Part shown: piece by piece, positions 1-7,954 of the stretch
How positions within the stretch are numbered: position 1 is the first letter of the stretch
Layout of the letters: every line of letters begins with the position of its first letter
Assembly: GCF_040270295.1 (NCBI RefSeq)
Contig: NZ_JBELOE010000270.1
From: Catenovulum sediminis
GTDB lineage: Bacteria > Pseudomonadota > Gammaproteobacteria > Enterobacterales > Alteromonadaceae
Direction: 5' to 3' (one strand)
DNA: 64,000 nt
Notes under the pieces: model-generated
The model's input: only the letters and a program-made list of their open reading frames with translations
Database searches by the model: none
Told to the model about the DNA's origin: nothing
Translations under genes and position numbers: made by a program

Positions 1-10
1 TGCCCTTCGG

Positions 11-109
11 GCTGAGGCCAAAATGGTCTTATGCAGCGTTAGAAATAACTTATTTAGATGACTAAACTTCATTATTTCTGCCTTACCTAAGACCATTTTT
101 TCTCTCAGC
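11..109. repeat. Nested long inverted repeat at window edge
   Basis: A layered palindrome. GCTGAG (11-16) pairs with CTCAGC (104-109), AAAATGGTCTTA (20-31) pairs perfectly with TAAGACCATTTT (88-99), AGAAATAA (41-48) pairs with TTATTTCT (72-79), and TTTAG (53-57) with CTAAA (62-66) closes the tip. A small GCCC-TTCG-GGC hairpin lies at 2-12. It sits downstream of cnoX. The T-run after the right arm would suit a rightward terminator for a gene left of the window; a small hairpin repeat element is the alternative. Confidence 0.6.
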
Positions 110-155
110 TCAAATTATAAACAAAGATAAACACGTCCTAGCAAAGCTTGGCAAA

Positions 156-1040
156 TTAGTACAACAGACTATATAATTTGCGCCGCGCCTTGGTTGCGAT
201 GGGGTCCCCTTTAGCCGCCGTTGCCAAAATATCCATCATTACTTTTTTAACCTCACCGTCCAGCGCATTAAGGTCTTTTATTAATACAGCAAGCAATAAC
301 TCAAGCGCTTCTTCGTTTTGCTGTGCTTGATGCAACTGAACCGCTAATTTTAGGCTAATACTTGGATCGCCCGGTTGTTTGTCCAGTTCAGCTCGCAGCG
401 CTTGTATCTCAGGTGTTTCAGCGGCTTGTTTGTTCAGCTCTAATTTAGCCTGTAATGATTGATAATAATCGTCTTGATTAACCATGGGTATTTTATCTAG
501 CAGTGCTTCTGCTTCAGTGTTTTGACCTAAATTTAGCAAAACATCAATTAGTAACTTTTGAGTTTCATCGCGCTGTGGTGCAATCTCATAAGCCTCTCTT
601 GCCGGAATTAACGCATCGGCAAAATTATCATCTGCAATCAACGCACTGACTTGTTTAATTAATGCGTCTTCAGGCTTAGGTAAATAAGGTTCGAAAAAAT
701 TTTGTAATTCAGCGTCACTTTGATCACCGGCGAATCCGTTGATCCCTTTGCCGTCTTGAAAAACAATACAAGTTGGTAAACTTTGTACGCCAAACTGCAT
801 CGCCAGTTGTTGCATTTGTGGATCATCACAATTGACTCGAGCCAGTGTCACACTGTCTTGTGCGCCCGCGACTAAATTCGATAATTTTTGTGACAGTTGG
901 GTACTTTGTTCACTTTGTTGGGTGTAAAAGTCGATAACAACAACTTTTTCCTGCGAACCTTGCAAAATAACCTGCTGAAAATTTTCAGCATTAATTTCGA
1001 CAACATTTGTATTTTCGCCTGCAGCGTTGATTGGTTGCAC
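156..1040 (-). CDS. cnoX: CnoX/YbbN-type thioredoxin-fold co-chaperone
   Basis: A cytoplasmic protein of 294 residues with an N-terminal thioredoxin fold (about 15-120) and a C-terminal TPR-like helical region, the layout and length of E. coli CnoX (YbbN), which holds unfolding clients and passes them to GroEL or DnaK. The cis-proline loop (SLPTCIVF) is kept, but the position of the redox motif reads S-E-Q-S, so both active-site cysteines are absent and it cannot act as a dithiol oxidoreductase. The start is GTG with a GAGAG stretch just upstream. It is a single gene after cheB, separated by 166 bases. Confidence 0.88.
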   Translation of the reverse strand: MQPINAAGENTNVVEINAENFQQVILQGSQEKVVVIDFYTQQSEQSTQLSQKLSNLVAGAQDSVTLARVNCDDPQMQQLAMQFGVQSLPTCIVFQDGKGINGFAGDQSDAELQNFFEPYLPKPEDALIKQVSALIADDNFADALIPAREAYEIAPQRDETQKLLIDVLLNLGQNTEAEALLDKIPMVNQDDYYQSLQAKLELNKQAAETPEIQALRAELDKQPGDPSISLKLAVQLHQAQQNEEALELLLAVLIKDLNALDGEVKKVMMDILATAAKGDPIATKARRKLYSLLY

Positions 1041-1206
1041 TTTATACTCTCACTTTAATTTTAAAATAACTTTAATGATTAATAAGTTGTTGTCTTCTAT
1101 GTATATGCAAATTTAAAATTCTCAACCCTGATTAAGGCCTGTTTATTTGCACCATTTATACGCTATTCTGCTGACTTTTGAAAAGCCACTAAAACAAGTT
1201 ATAAGA

Positions 1207-2277
1207 CTAAAGATTTTTAGTAACGCGTTGGTTACTAACGATTAGTCTGCGCAATATTGTCGGTGCGATATCCTGCAGTGGTAATATTTGTTCTATTGCT
1301 CCCTGCTCAACCGCAGCACCCGGCATCCCCCACACAACACTGGTCGCTTCATCTTGTGCTATAGTATGCTGGCCTGCTTTTCTCATATTCAGCATTGCAT
1401 ACGCGCCATCTGCGCCCATCCCGGTCAACATAATTCCGGTTGCTTGATTAGAGCCCAATTTAGCAACCGAATCAAACAGCTTTTCAACTGAAGGCCGGTG
1501 ACGGTTAACCGGCGCGTCATCGTCTAACTGACAAAATAATTTGTGACCTTTTTTGTTTATCGTAAGATGCCGATCGCCAGGTGCTAAATAGATACAGCCC
1601 TGTTCTATTTGTTGTCCGTGCTGAGCTTCAAATACTTGCATTTTAGACACTGAATTTAAACGCTTGGCAAAAGACGTCGAGAAAACAGGCGGGATATGCT
1701 GAGTAATCACGATAGGAGACATATTAACAGGCAACCCGCGCACCAACTCTTTGATTGCTTCAGTACCGCCAGTAGATGCACCAATCGCAACTAGATGATT
1801 TGCTGCATAATGATTCTCTCCCACTGGCACTTCAATTTTGCTCCGCAGATAAGCGGTTGACAACGAACGTATTCGATTTTTACTGGTCGCGGCTACTCGC
1901 ACTTTATGGGTCAGTTCCTCATGATATCTGGATAATTCGGTCAATATATTTGATTTTGGCTTCGCGATAAAGTCAACCGCGCCCAGCTCCAGTGCTTGTA
2001 AGGCAGCTGGTGCGCCTTTTTCAGTTAAGGTTGAAACCATCACCACAGGCATTGGCCTTAAACGCATCAAATTGCGCAAAAATGATAAGCCGTTCATTTT
2101 TGGCATTTCAATATCGAGCGTTAATACATCTGGATTATAGTGTTTTATTTTTTCTCTTGCGTCATACGGATCTTCGGCCGTTGCGACCACATCAATATCT
2201 GCATGGGCATTTAATATTTCGGTCAGTAAACTTCTAATTAAAGGAGAATCGTCAATAACGAGTACCTTTATTGTCAT
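1207..2277 (-). CDS. cheB: CheB, chemotaxis protein-glutamate methylesterase/deamidase
   Basis: Removes methyl groups from glutamates on chemoreceptors when phosphorylated by CheA. A receiver domain (1-120, acidic pair in VIDDSP, phospho-acceptor Asp in LTLDIEMPKM) is joined by a linker to the CheB esterase domain, with catalytic Ser in GASTGGTEA, His in ITQHIPP and Asp in TGMGADG. I chose the ATG at 2277 (356 residues) because GGAG lies just upstream; a GTG six codons earlier directly follows the cheD stop and has no ribosome site. It is the last gene of cheR-cheD-cheB. Confidence 0.95.
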   Translation of the reverse strand: MTIKVLVIDDSPLIRSLLTEILNAHADIDVVATAEDPYDAREKIKHYNPDVLTLDIEMPKMNGLSFLRNLMRLRPMPVVMVSTLTEKGAPAALQALELGAVDFIAKPKSNILTELSRYHEELTHKVRVAATSKNRIRSLSTAYLRSKIEVPVGENHYAANHLVAIGASTGGTEAIKELVRGLPVNMSPIVITQHIPPVFSTSFAKRLNSVSKMQVFEAQHGQQIEQGCIYLAPGDRHLTINKKGHKLFCQLDDDAPVNRHRPSVEKLFDSVAKLGSNQATGIMLTGMGADGAYAMLNMRKAGQHTIAQDEATSVVWGMPGAAVEQGAIEQILPLQDIAPTILRRLIVSNQRVTKNL

Positions 2278-2295
2278 AGTGAGCTCCGTGTTCAC

Positions 2296-2934
2296 CTAGA
2301 ATAATTCAATGTCAGTAGTATCTGGCTGTTTGATAATATCTTTAAAGTAAGCCACTTCCCGTTTTTCTATTGTATCATTGTGCATCGCTCTTAATCTTTT
2401 AACTTTAACAATGCCCGAGTTGGGACAAAAGATAATTTTTCTCGGCCAAGGCCCTCCAACATCATGCGCGACTACCGGTATTTCTTCATTTTTAAGATAC
2501 AAACGAACAAAGTCGATATTATTGTGACCAATATCGGACATGTTAGCCATAATTTTGCCACCGCCAAAAATCTTGGATAATAAATGTGGGCGGCTGCCAC
2601 CGTTTTTAATAATTTCATTGATTAAAAATTCCATTGCCCAGTGTCCGTATCGGCAGCTATAGCTGATGCTATTTAGCCACTGTGCATCGCCGACCGATGA
2701 CACTTTACGCTCGCCTTGTTGTGGCAACATAAAGTGGTTCATGCCGCCTATCCCTAACTTTTCATCCCAGATGCAGGCGGATACACAAGATCCCAATACG
2801 GTCGTTATTAATTCGCGATGTTTAGTCACATACAACTCTCCCGGCAATATTTTAGCGACCACAGAGTCTCGCCGGTCGTCGACATAACGCTTAACCGTTT
2901 CAAACCCGTTAGCTGCAGGTAAGAGTTCTGCCAT
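2296..2934 (-). CDS. cheD: CheD, chemoreceptor glutamine deamidase
   Basis: Deamidates specific glutamines on chemoreceptors, creating methylatable glutamates; in some species it also partners CheC. The CheD core is clear: catalytic Cys in LGSCVSACIWD, His in GGMNHFMLP, and the FGGG segment. At 212 residues it is typical for proteobacterial CheD with an N-terminal extension. It starts two bases after the cheR stop with AAGGA upstream. No CheC is in the window, so a role as receptor deamidase is the simplest reading. Confidence 0.94.
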   Translation of the reverse strand: MAELLPAANGFETVKRYVDDRRDSVVAKILPGELYVTKHRELITTVLGSCVSACIWDEKLGIGGMNHFMLPQQGERKVSSVGDAQWLNSISYSCRYGHWAMEFLINEIIKNGGSRPHLLSKIFGGGKIMANMSDIGHNNIDFVRLYLKNEEIPVVAHDVGGPWPRKIIFCPNSGIVKVKRLRAMHNDTIEKREVAYFKDIIKQPDTTDIELF

Positions 2935-2936
2935 AG

Positions 2937-3755
2937 TTAATCCTTTTTCTGGTATACAGTTTGACCGAGCGGCTGAAACAAGGTGATTTCTCTACCGATG
3001 CTTTCTGCATGGCCTAAAAATAAATATCCTTGGCTGTGTAAGTAGTCTGCGAAAGTGCCGATAAGTGTATTTTTACACGCCTTATCAAAGTAAATCACAA
3101 CATTTCGACAAAAAATCAAATCAAATTTGCCTTTCATTGGCCATTCCGCTAACAAATTTAAGCGCTTAAAATGTACGAGTTCACGAACTTCTGGTTTGAT
3201 TCGAAAATGTGTTTTTTGTTTGTTTTCGAGTAAGTATTTTGAATATTGACGCTTTAATTCAGCCGACAGGCGGTCATTTGAATATTCAGCCTGCTTGCCA
3301 ATTGCCAATACATTTGAATCTACATCAGTGGCCAGTATTTTGATATCCCAATTTTTTAAGTTCAGCTTGCACGCCAGCGTCAATGCAATTGAATAAGCTT
3401 CTTCTCCGGTTGAAGAGCCTGCAGACCAAATTCTCAGACTGCGTTTATCTTGCTTTTGCCAATCAGGAATTAATTTTTCACTTAAAAACTTAAAATGATG
3501 GGGTTCTCTAAAAAACGAAGTCAAATTCGTTGTCAGCGCATTTAAAAAGTGGCTGAGCTCTGTTTGCATATTATTTTCTAAATAAAGACAGTAATGATCA
3601 AAATTAACCAACCCCAACTTTCTCAGTCGTCTGGAAAGCCTAGCGTAGGCCATTTCCCGCTTGTGCTGACCTAATACAATACCGGCATGTTGATAGAGCA
3701 ACTTAACAACAAATTTAAAGTTATCGTCCGTGAAGTTAAATTCGTATTTGCTCAA
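2937..3755 (-). CDS. cheR: CheR, chemoreceptor methyltransferase
   Basis: Transfers methyl groups from S-adenosylmethionine to receptor glutamates, opposing CheB. The 272-residue protein has the all-helical N domain (1-75), a SAM-binding Rossmann domain with IWSAGSSTGEEAYS and the FCRNVVIYF motif, plus the beta-subdomain that in E. coli docks on a receptor C-terminal pentapeptide. The soluble receptor at 39763-42519 ends in a matching xWxxF motif. It is the first gene of cheRDB, 66 bases after moaD on the same strand, so it may have its own promoter or be read from moa. Confidence 0.95.
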   Translation of the reverse strand: MSKYEFNFTDDNFKFVVKLLYQHAGIVLGQHKREMAYARLSRRLRKLGLVNFDHYCLYLENNMQTELSHFLNALTTNLTSFFREPHHFKFLSEKLIPDWQKQDKRSLRIWSAGSSTGEEAYSIALTLACKLNLKNWDIKILATDVDSNVLAIGKQAEYSNDRLSAELKRQYSKYLLENKQKTHFRIKPEVRELVHFKRLNLLAEWPMKGKFDLIFCRNVVIYFDKACKNTLIGTFADYLHSQGYLFLGHAESIGREITLFQPLGQTVYQKKD

Positions 3756-3820
3756 ATGTCAGTCTCTAATTTAGATACATTTATAGTCTAAAGATAGATA
3801 CTAATATTTAAATTGACAAC

Positions 3821-4069
3821 TTAACCACCGGTCACTGGTGGAAAAAATGCAACTTCATCGCCATCCGACACAATGCTATTGGCAGATGCCATTGTTTGAT
3901 TGATCGCACAAAGTGTTTTAGCGCGAAGTAATGCGCTTTGCCAATTGGGCTGCTGTTGTACTAACCTTTGTTTTAATTGCTCTACCGTGAGGTTATCATT
4001 GATATCCAACTGCATACTTGCACAGTCTAATTCTTCTTTTAATTTTGCAAAAAATAGGATTTTAACCAT
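3821..4069 (-). CDS. moaD: MoaD, molybdopterin synthase small subunit
   Basis: Ubiquitin-like sulfur carrier of molybdopterin synthase. The protein of 82 residues ends in the required Gly-Gly, whose C-terminus is thiocarboxylated by MoeB. The start is the ATG at 4069 with AAAGG upstream; a longer reading frame into moaC is not needed. It starts 10 bases after moaC. The large subunit MoaE, usually the next gene, is not here; cheR follows. Confidence 0.93.
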   Translation of the reverse strand: MVKILFFAKLKEELDCASMQLDINDNLTVEQLKQRLVQQQPNWQSALLRAKTLCAINQTMASANSIVSDGDEVAFFPPVTGG

Positions 4070-4079
4070 ATAACGACCT

Positions 4080-4553
4080 TTATACTTGCCAATTGCCTGA
4101 TTTTCCACCCGCTTTCGCAAGCACGCGTAAACCCTCGATTTGCATATTTTTGTCAACCGCTTTACACATATCATAAATTGTTAATGCGGCGACCGATGCC
4201 GCTGTCAACGCTTCCATTTCAACACCGGTTTGCGCGGCTAATTTGCAAAAACTGACAATTCGGACTTGGCATTGTTCCGCCTGCAGCTCGAAATCTAACT
4301 GCACTTTTGACAACATGAGTGGGTGGCATAAAGGTATTAAATCAGAACACTTTTTAGCCCCTTGTATACCGGCTATTCTAGCAATCGCGAGCACATCACC
4401 TTTTTTATGAGAGCCTTGTTCCAACAATTGATAAGCTTGCGGTGACATTTTGATAAATGCTTCGGCCTGTGCAGTTCGGGTGGTCACCGCTTTTTCGCTG
4501 ACATCCACCATATTGGCTTCGCCGCGTTCATTTAAATGCGTCAATTTTGCCAT
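4080..4553 (-). CDS. moaC: MoaC, cyclic pyranopterin monophosphate synthase
   Basis: Converts the product of MoaA (3',8-cyclo-GTP) to cyclic pyranopterin monophosphate. 157 residues, the normal size, with family motifs KGDVLAIARIAGI, CHPLMLSKV, TGVEMEALTAASVAALTIYD and KSGG near the C-terminus. The ATG at 4553 has GAGGG upstream and lies directly after the moaB stop, indicating translational coupling. A longer in-frame extension upstream lies inside moaB and is rejected. Confidence 0.95.
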   Translation of the reverse strand: MAKLTHLNERGEANMVDVSEKAVTTRTAQAEAFIKMSPQAYQLLEQGSHKKGDVLAIARIAGIQGAKKCSDLIPLCHPLMLSKVQLDFELQAEQCQVRIVSFCKLAAQTGVEMEALTAASVAALTIYDMCKAVDKNMQIEGLRVLAKAGGKSGNWQV

Positions 4554-4555
4554 AC

Positions 4556-5101
4556 TTACCCTCTGCTCTCGCACTGCGTGGTTGCAGCCTGTTTTAAATG
4601 TGCTACAAAATTGCAAGGCCGCACGGATGCATCCAGTTGTTTGCTAATAATATCGTCCCAGCCTGTTTTGCAAGCGCCCGTTGAACCGGGTAAACAAAAT
4701 ATCACAACCCCATTCGCCATCCCAGCGATCGCTCGCGATTGAATGGTAGATGTAGCAATATCGCGGTAAGATATTTGACGAAACAGCTCGCCAAAACCCT
4801 CCACCTGCTTATCAAATAATGGGACCACAGCTTCGGGTGTTGAGTCTCGCCCAGTAAACCCCGTGCCACCCGTTGTGATGACCGCTTGAATGTGCTCTGA
4901 AGCAATCCAATTAGATAATACCGCTCTAATTTGATAAATATCATCTTTAACAATAATACGCTCGACAACCTGGTGACCATATTCACGGGCCGCATTAACT
5001 AAATATTCACCTGAGCTATCTGTGGTTAAATCACGTGTATCTGAAATAGTGAGAATTGCAATGTTCAGAGGTTGAAAAGGTTTTGCTGACTTGCCGCTCA
5101 T
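4556..5101 (-). CDS. moaB: MoaB/MogA-family molybdopterin adenylyltransferase-like protein
   Basis: A 181-residue member of the MoaB/Mog fold that binds molybdopterin and in MogA adenylylates it before metal insertion. Seen: ILTISDTR near the N-terminus, the ITTGGTGFTGRD nucleotide/pterin loop, and LPGSTGACKTGWD near the C-terminus. The length and the short N-terminal extension fit MoaB better than MogA; the role of MoaB in E. coli is not firmly assigned. It sits between mobA and moaC in the operon. Confidence 0.92.
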   Translation of the reverse strand: MSGKSAKPFQPLNIAILTISDTRDLTTDSSGEYLVNAAREYGHQVVERIIVKDDIYQIRAVLSNWIASEHIQAVITTGGTGFTGRDSTPEAVVPLFDKQVEGFGELFRQISYRDIATSTIQSRAIAGMANGVVIFCLPGSTGACKTGWDDIISKQLDASVRPCNFVAHLKQAATTQCESRG

Positions 5102-5123
5102 TCTATAATCTCCAAAAATTTAT

Positions 5124-5729
5124 TTAAAATCTACGACCCAAATCATCTTGAGTTTGTAAAAAAGCGCGCCACTGCTCTGGTGTATTAATATTCATCAATA
5201 GCTTTTTATGCTCGCTTGAAAGCGGCCTTGCACTTGCCTCAATCAACTTAATAAACGCTCGTAAAGAGCGGGCTTTTGCTGCTTTATTTTGCATCACACT
5301 GGATATTTGCGCGCCCATTTTATCAAATCCATACAAAGCAATTGGCATCATATAACTGTCAAAATATAGGCTAGCTTTCGTCTCCACCGCTTGTCTTGCT
5401 AATTGTGTTAACAAATCTGCAGATAACGCGGGCATATCGACCGGCAACACCATTACATTTGCCGGACAATCAGGTAACGCAGATAATGCATCGAGTCCGG
5501 CCAAGGGTCCGTAATTTGGGTAACGGTCTGCTATTTGTCCTTTTTTGCAACCACTGACGTAGACAGAGTGAAAACCCGCTCTCTCAAGTTTATCTTGCAT
5601 ATATTCAAGCAGGTTTCGCCCGTAAAGTTTAAGTTGCGCTTTGTCTTCGCCCATGCGGCGGGATTGTCCCCCTGCCAAAATTAATGCAGAAAATGCATGG
5701 CTATTTTTAGTTTTCTGTTGGCTTTGCAT
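5124..5729 (-). CDS. mobA: MobA, molybdenum cofactor guanylyltransferase
   Basis: Attaches GMP from GTP to molybdenum cofactor to form MGD used by DMSO-reductase-family enzymes. 201 residues with the nucleotidyltransferase signature LILAGGQSRRMGEDKA at 16-31, a GPLAGLDAL loop and the metal-binding VLPVDMPAL. It follows moaA by 20 bases. Its presence implies at least one MGD-dependent enzyme elsewhere in the genome. Confidence 0.93.
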   Translation of the reverse strand: MQSQQKTKNSHAFSALILAGGQSRRMGEDKAQLKLYGRNLLEYMQDKLERAGFHSVYVSGCKKGQIADRYPNYGPLAGLDALSALPDCPANVMVLPVDMPALSADLLTQLARQAVETKASLYFDSYMMPIALYGFDKMGAQISSVMQNKAAKARSLRAFIKLIEASARPLSSEHKKLLMNINTPEQWRAFLQTQDDLGRRF

Positions 5730-5749
5730 TAGCTTACTAGACCTGTCTT

Positions 5750-6724
5750 TTATCCCCCTAGCATGGCTAGGTGACGAGTTGCCCCCGTTAACCCCTGCTG
5801 AAGATAATGACTGGCTTTTTTACCGCTTAACGCCTCAGTTAAATAATTTTGTAAATCACTTTGTTGTTCATCTGATTGCATAAATTGGCGTAAATCAAGA
5901 CCTTCATCAGCGAATAAACACAGATGTAACTGACCCAATGCACTGACCCTAAGGCGATTACAAGAAGCACAAAAATCTGGACTGTAAGGCATGATTAAGC
6001 CAATTTTTCCTTTGAAATTAGGGTGATAATACTCTTCAGCGGGTCCGGCTTCTTTACGTTTAATAACCGGTAACCAGTTTTGCTCAATTAACTGTTGTTT
6101 AATCGATAGGCCACTTACATGATTAGCAGAAAAGAAGGATTGATTGTCACCGGTTTGCATCAATTCGATAAAACGCAGTGTATAAGGCTTGTCTTTGAGC
6201 CACTCTTTATAGCTATTTAACTCATGCGCATTAAACTGCTTCATCAAAACTGCATTAATTTTGATATTATCCAAGCCTAATACGCTGGCTTTTGCTAAAC
6301 CGCGTAAAATACTATCGAGTTTGTTAAAGCCAGTAATCGCTTTAAACATCTTACTGTCTAAACTGTCAATACTGACATTAAGTGAAGTTAATCCAGCATT
6401 CACCCAAGATTCGATGTTTTTTTCAAGGTTAAAGCCATTGGTTGTCAGCGCAACCTGATTAATGCCTGGGGTCGACGCACAGATCTGGATAATTTCGCTC
6501 AGATCTTTGCGTAATCCTGGCTCACCGCCGGTAATACGAACTTTACTGGTGCCTAAGGCGGCAAACGCCCGTACCACTCGTTTTATTTCTGCAATAGATA
6601 AAAACTCGCGAGAAGTATCACACTGGTATCCGTCCGGTAAACAATAGGTACATTTAAAATTGCACACGTCAGTGACTGACAGTCGCAAATAATGAAACTG
6701 TCTGCCAGATTTGTCTTGTAACAT
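5750..6724 (-). CDS. moaA: MoaA, GTP 3',8-cyclase (radical SAM)
   Basis: First step of molybdenum cofactor synthesis. The radical SAM cluster motif CNFKCTYC is near the N-terminus and the second 4Fe-4S cluster motif (FCASCNRLRV, then LHLCLF) near the C-terminus; the protein ends in Gly-Gly, as MoaA does. The start chosen is the ATG at 6724 (324 residues) with GGAAAGG five bases upstream; an in-frame ATG 11 codons earlier has no ribosome site and falls within the riboswitch. First gene of moaA-mobA-moaB-moaC-moaD. Confidence 0.95.
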   Translation of the reverse strand: MLQDKSGRQFHYLRLSVTDVCNFKCTYCLPDGYQCDTSREFLSIAEIKRVVRAFAALGTSKVRITGGEPGLRKDLSEIIQICASTPGINQVALTTNGFNLEKNIESWVNAGLTSLNVSIDSLDSKMFKAITGFNKLDSILRGLAKASVLGLDNIKINAVLMKQFNAHELNSYKEWLKDKPYTLRFIELMQTGDNQSFFSANHVSGLSIKQQLIEQNWLPVIKRKEAGPAEEYYHPNFKGKIGLIMPYSPDFCASCNRLRVSALGQLHLCLFADEGLDLRQFMQSDEQQSDLQNYLTEALSGKKASHYLQQGLTGATRHLAMLGG

Positions 6725-6727
6725 AAA

Positions 6728-6820
6728 CACCTTTCCAAATACGGGAGGCTGAGCCATTTCTGGCGCAACCCTGGCAGCTCAGAAAGCTGCGGCGATAAAT
6801 GCATATAAAAGTGTCTGGTA
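6728..6820 (-). promoter_or_regulatory. Molybdenum cofactor (Moco) riboswitch ahead of moaA
   Basis: The leader just before moaA ends, on the minus strand, in CCTCCCGTATTTGGAAAGG, very close to what I recall of the 3' end of the E. coli moaA Moco element (RF01055). The outer stem closes between CACTTTT near the 5' end and AAAGGTG at the 3' end, so the Shine-Dalgarno is inside the structure, suggesting translational control by Moco (or tungsten cofactor). The assignment rests on memory of the motif; a covariance-model search was not run. Confidence 0.85.
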
Positions 6821-7210
6821 TTTTACTTAGCATTTAACGCTCGGAGTTTAACTGGATGCAATAAATTAGGTTATTGCACTTGAATCTCTAAACATTATCT
6901 AAACGTTAGAGTAAGCAAAGTATGCCATTTTGTAAGCGATTTAGCATCTAGCCAAGATGATATTTTTTGCGGTCGAGATGATAGAACGTTCAAAAATTCG
7001 CACACTGCTGTCAATAAATTCCCGTAAAAACAAGACATCAATCACAAAGAGATCCGATATGTCGAAATTTTTTATTAAAATTTATCTATTCACTTGTTTA
7101 TTTATAGTGAATCTACTAATGTAAATTTAATGCCAAAGCGTCGGTCAAAGGTGGCCTTCAGGAAACGGCAGTAAACTTGGACTACATTAGAATATTTGGA
7201 GATTTTCAAC
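6821..7210. promoter_or_regulatory. Divergent promoter region between moaA and pilA
   Basis: About 390 bases without a gene, AT-rich, between the moaA riboswitch and pilA. It must hold the moaA promoter (minus) and the pilA promoter (plus). I looked for a sigma-54 site of the usual pilA type and for a CRP palindrome and found neither convincingly. The pilA ribosome site TTTGGAG lies at 7195-7201. Confidence 0.5.
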
Positions 7211-7729
7211 ATGATGAAACGAAGTAGTAACAAAGGTTTCACCTTAATCGAATTAATGATAGTGGTTGCTATTATTGGTATTTTGGCGGCAGTCGCAGTA
7301 CCTGCGTACAACGACTATTTTGACTCAGCACGTTCTTCTGAAGCTAAACAAGCTGCAGAAGCCCTTAAAAAATCGGTAACTGCTTGTATCGTGCAAGAAC
7401 AAGCGCGCGGCGAAGCAAATGCAAACAATTGTAACTCTGGTAGCCGAGGCATTCCAGCAGCCTTGGGTGCGGTAGCAGGTTCAACTATTGTTTGTGGTGC
7501 GGTCATCAACGGTACTATTGTCGTTAAATCAGAAAGAGATGCTGATACAACAGCTGCACCAACGACTGCTGATTATGGTATTTCTTTAACACCAGACATT
7601 AGTGCAGGTCAAATTGTATGGTCTAGTGGTGAGTACGAAGATACAACGCAAATCAACTCTAGCGGCAGTACAGTTACGGCGCTTCTTGACACTAACACCT
7701 GTACAGAAAGCACAGCGTTAACCTTCTAA
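7211..7729 (+). CDS. pilA: PilA, type IV major pilin
   Basis: Structural subunit of type IV pili. A short basic leader (MMKRSSNKG) is followed by the prepilin cleavage site G|FTLIELM, with Glu5 of the mature chain and the hydrophobic helix that anchors and packs the pilin. The mature protein is about 160 residues with four cysteines, enough for two disulfides including a C-terminal loop. ATG at 7211 follows GGAG by nine bases; another ATG follows at once. Monocistronic, with a terminator behind it and the pilBCD assembly genes 225 bases downstream. Confidence 0.95.
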   Translation: MMKRSSNKGFTLIELMIVVAIIGILAAVAVPAYNDYFDSARSSEAKQAAEALKKSVTACIVQEQARGEANANNCNSGSRGIPAALGAVAGSTIVCGAVINGTIVVKSERDADTTAAPTTADYGISLTPDISAGQIVWSSGEYEDTTQINSSGSTVTALLDTNTCTESTALTF

Positions 7730-7753
7730 TAGCGTTTTTTACAGTTATTTTTT

Positions 7754-7787
7754 AAAAATCACCGGCTAACACGCCGGTGATTTTTTT
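7754..7787 (+). terminator. Rho-independent terminator of pilA
   Basis: A stem of 12-13 pairs (TCACCGGC against GCCGGTGA plus flanking A/T pairs), a six-base loop at 7767-7772 and a run of T after it, 25 bases past the pilA stop. It separates the highly expressed pilin from pilB. Confidence 0.93.
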
Positions 7788-7954
7788 CATGTTACTTTTT
7801 ACATTCTTTTTCGTTTTACATTCTTTTTTGTTTGCTTTTCTACATTTATCTCATCTCTAATCTCTCACCAAGATGTTATAAAATCTCAAGATTATGTTAA
7901 CCATAACGAATATGCTGTGTTAGACTGAAAGGAGATTAAAGATGGGAAATAAGC

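Noticed and set aside
1217..1238. Terminator hairpin TTAGTAAC / GTTACTAA at the end of cheB
   Set aside because: It lies inside the coding region and has no T-run on either strand.
3821..4174. Longer moaD start (117 residues)
   Set aside because: The extra N-terminus lies inside moaC and has no homology; ATG 4069 has a ribosome site.
6850..7200. Sigma-54 promoter for pilA
   Set aside because: No GG/GC pair with the right spacing (TGGC-N9-TTGC type) was found.
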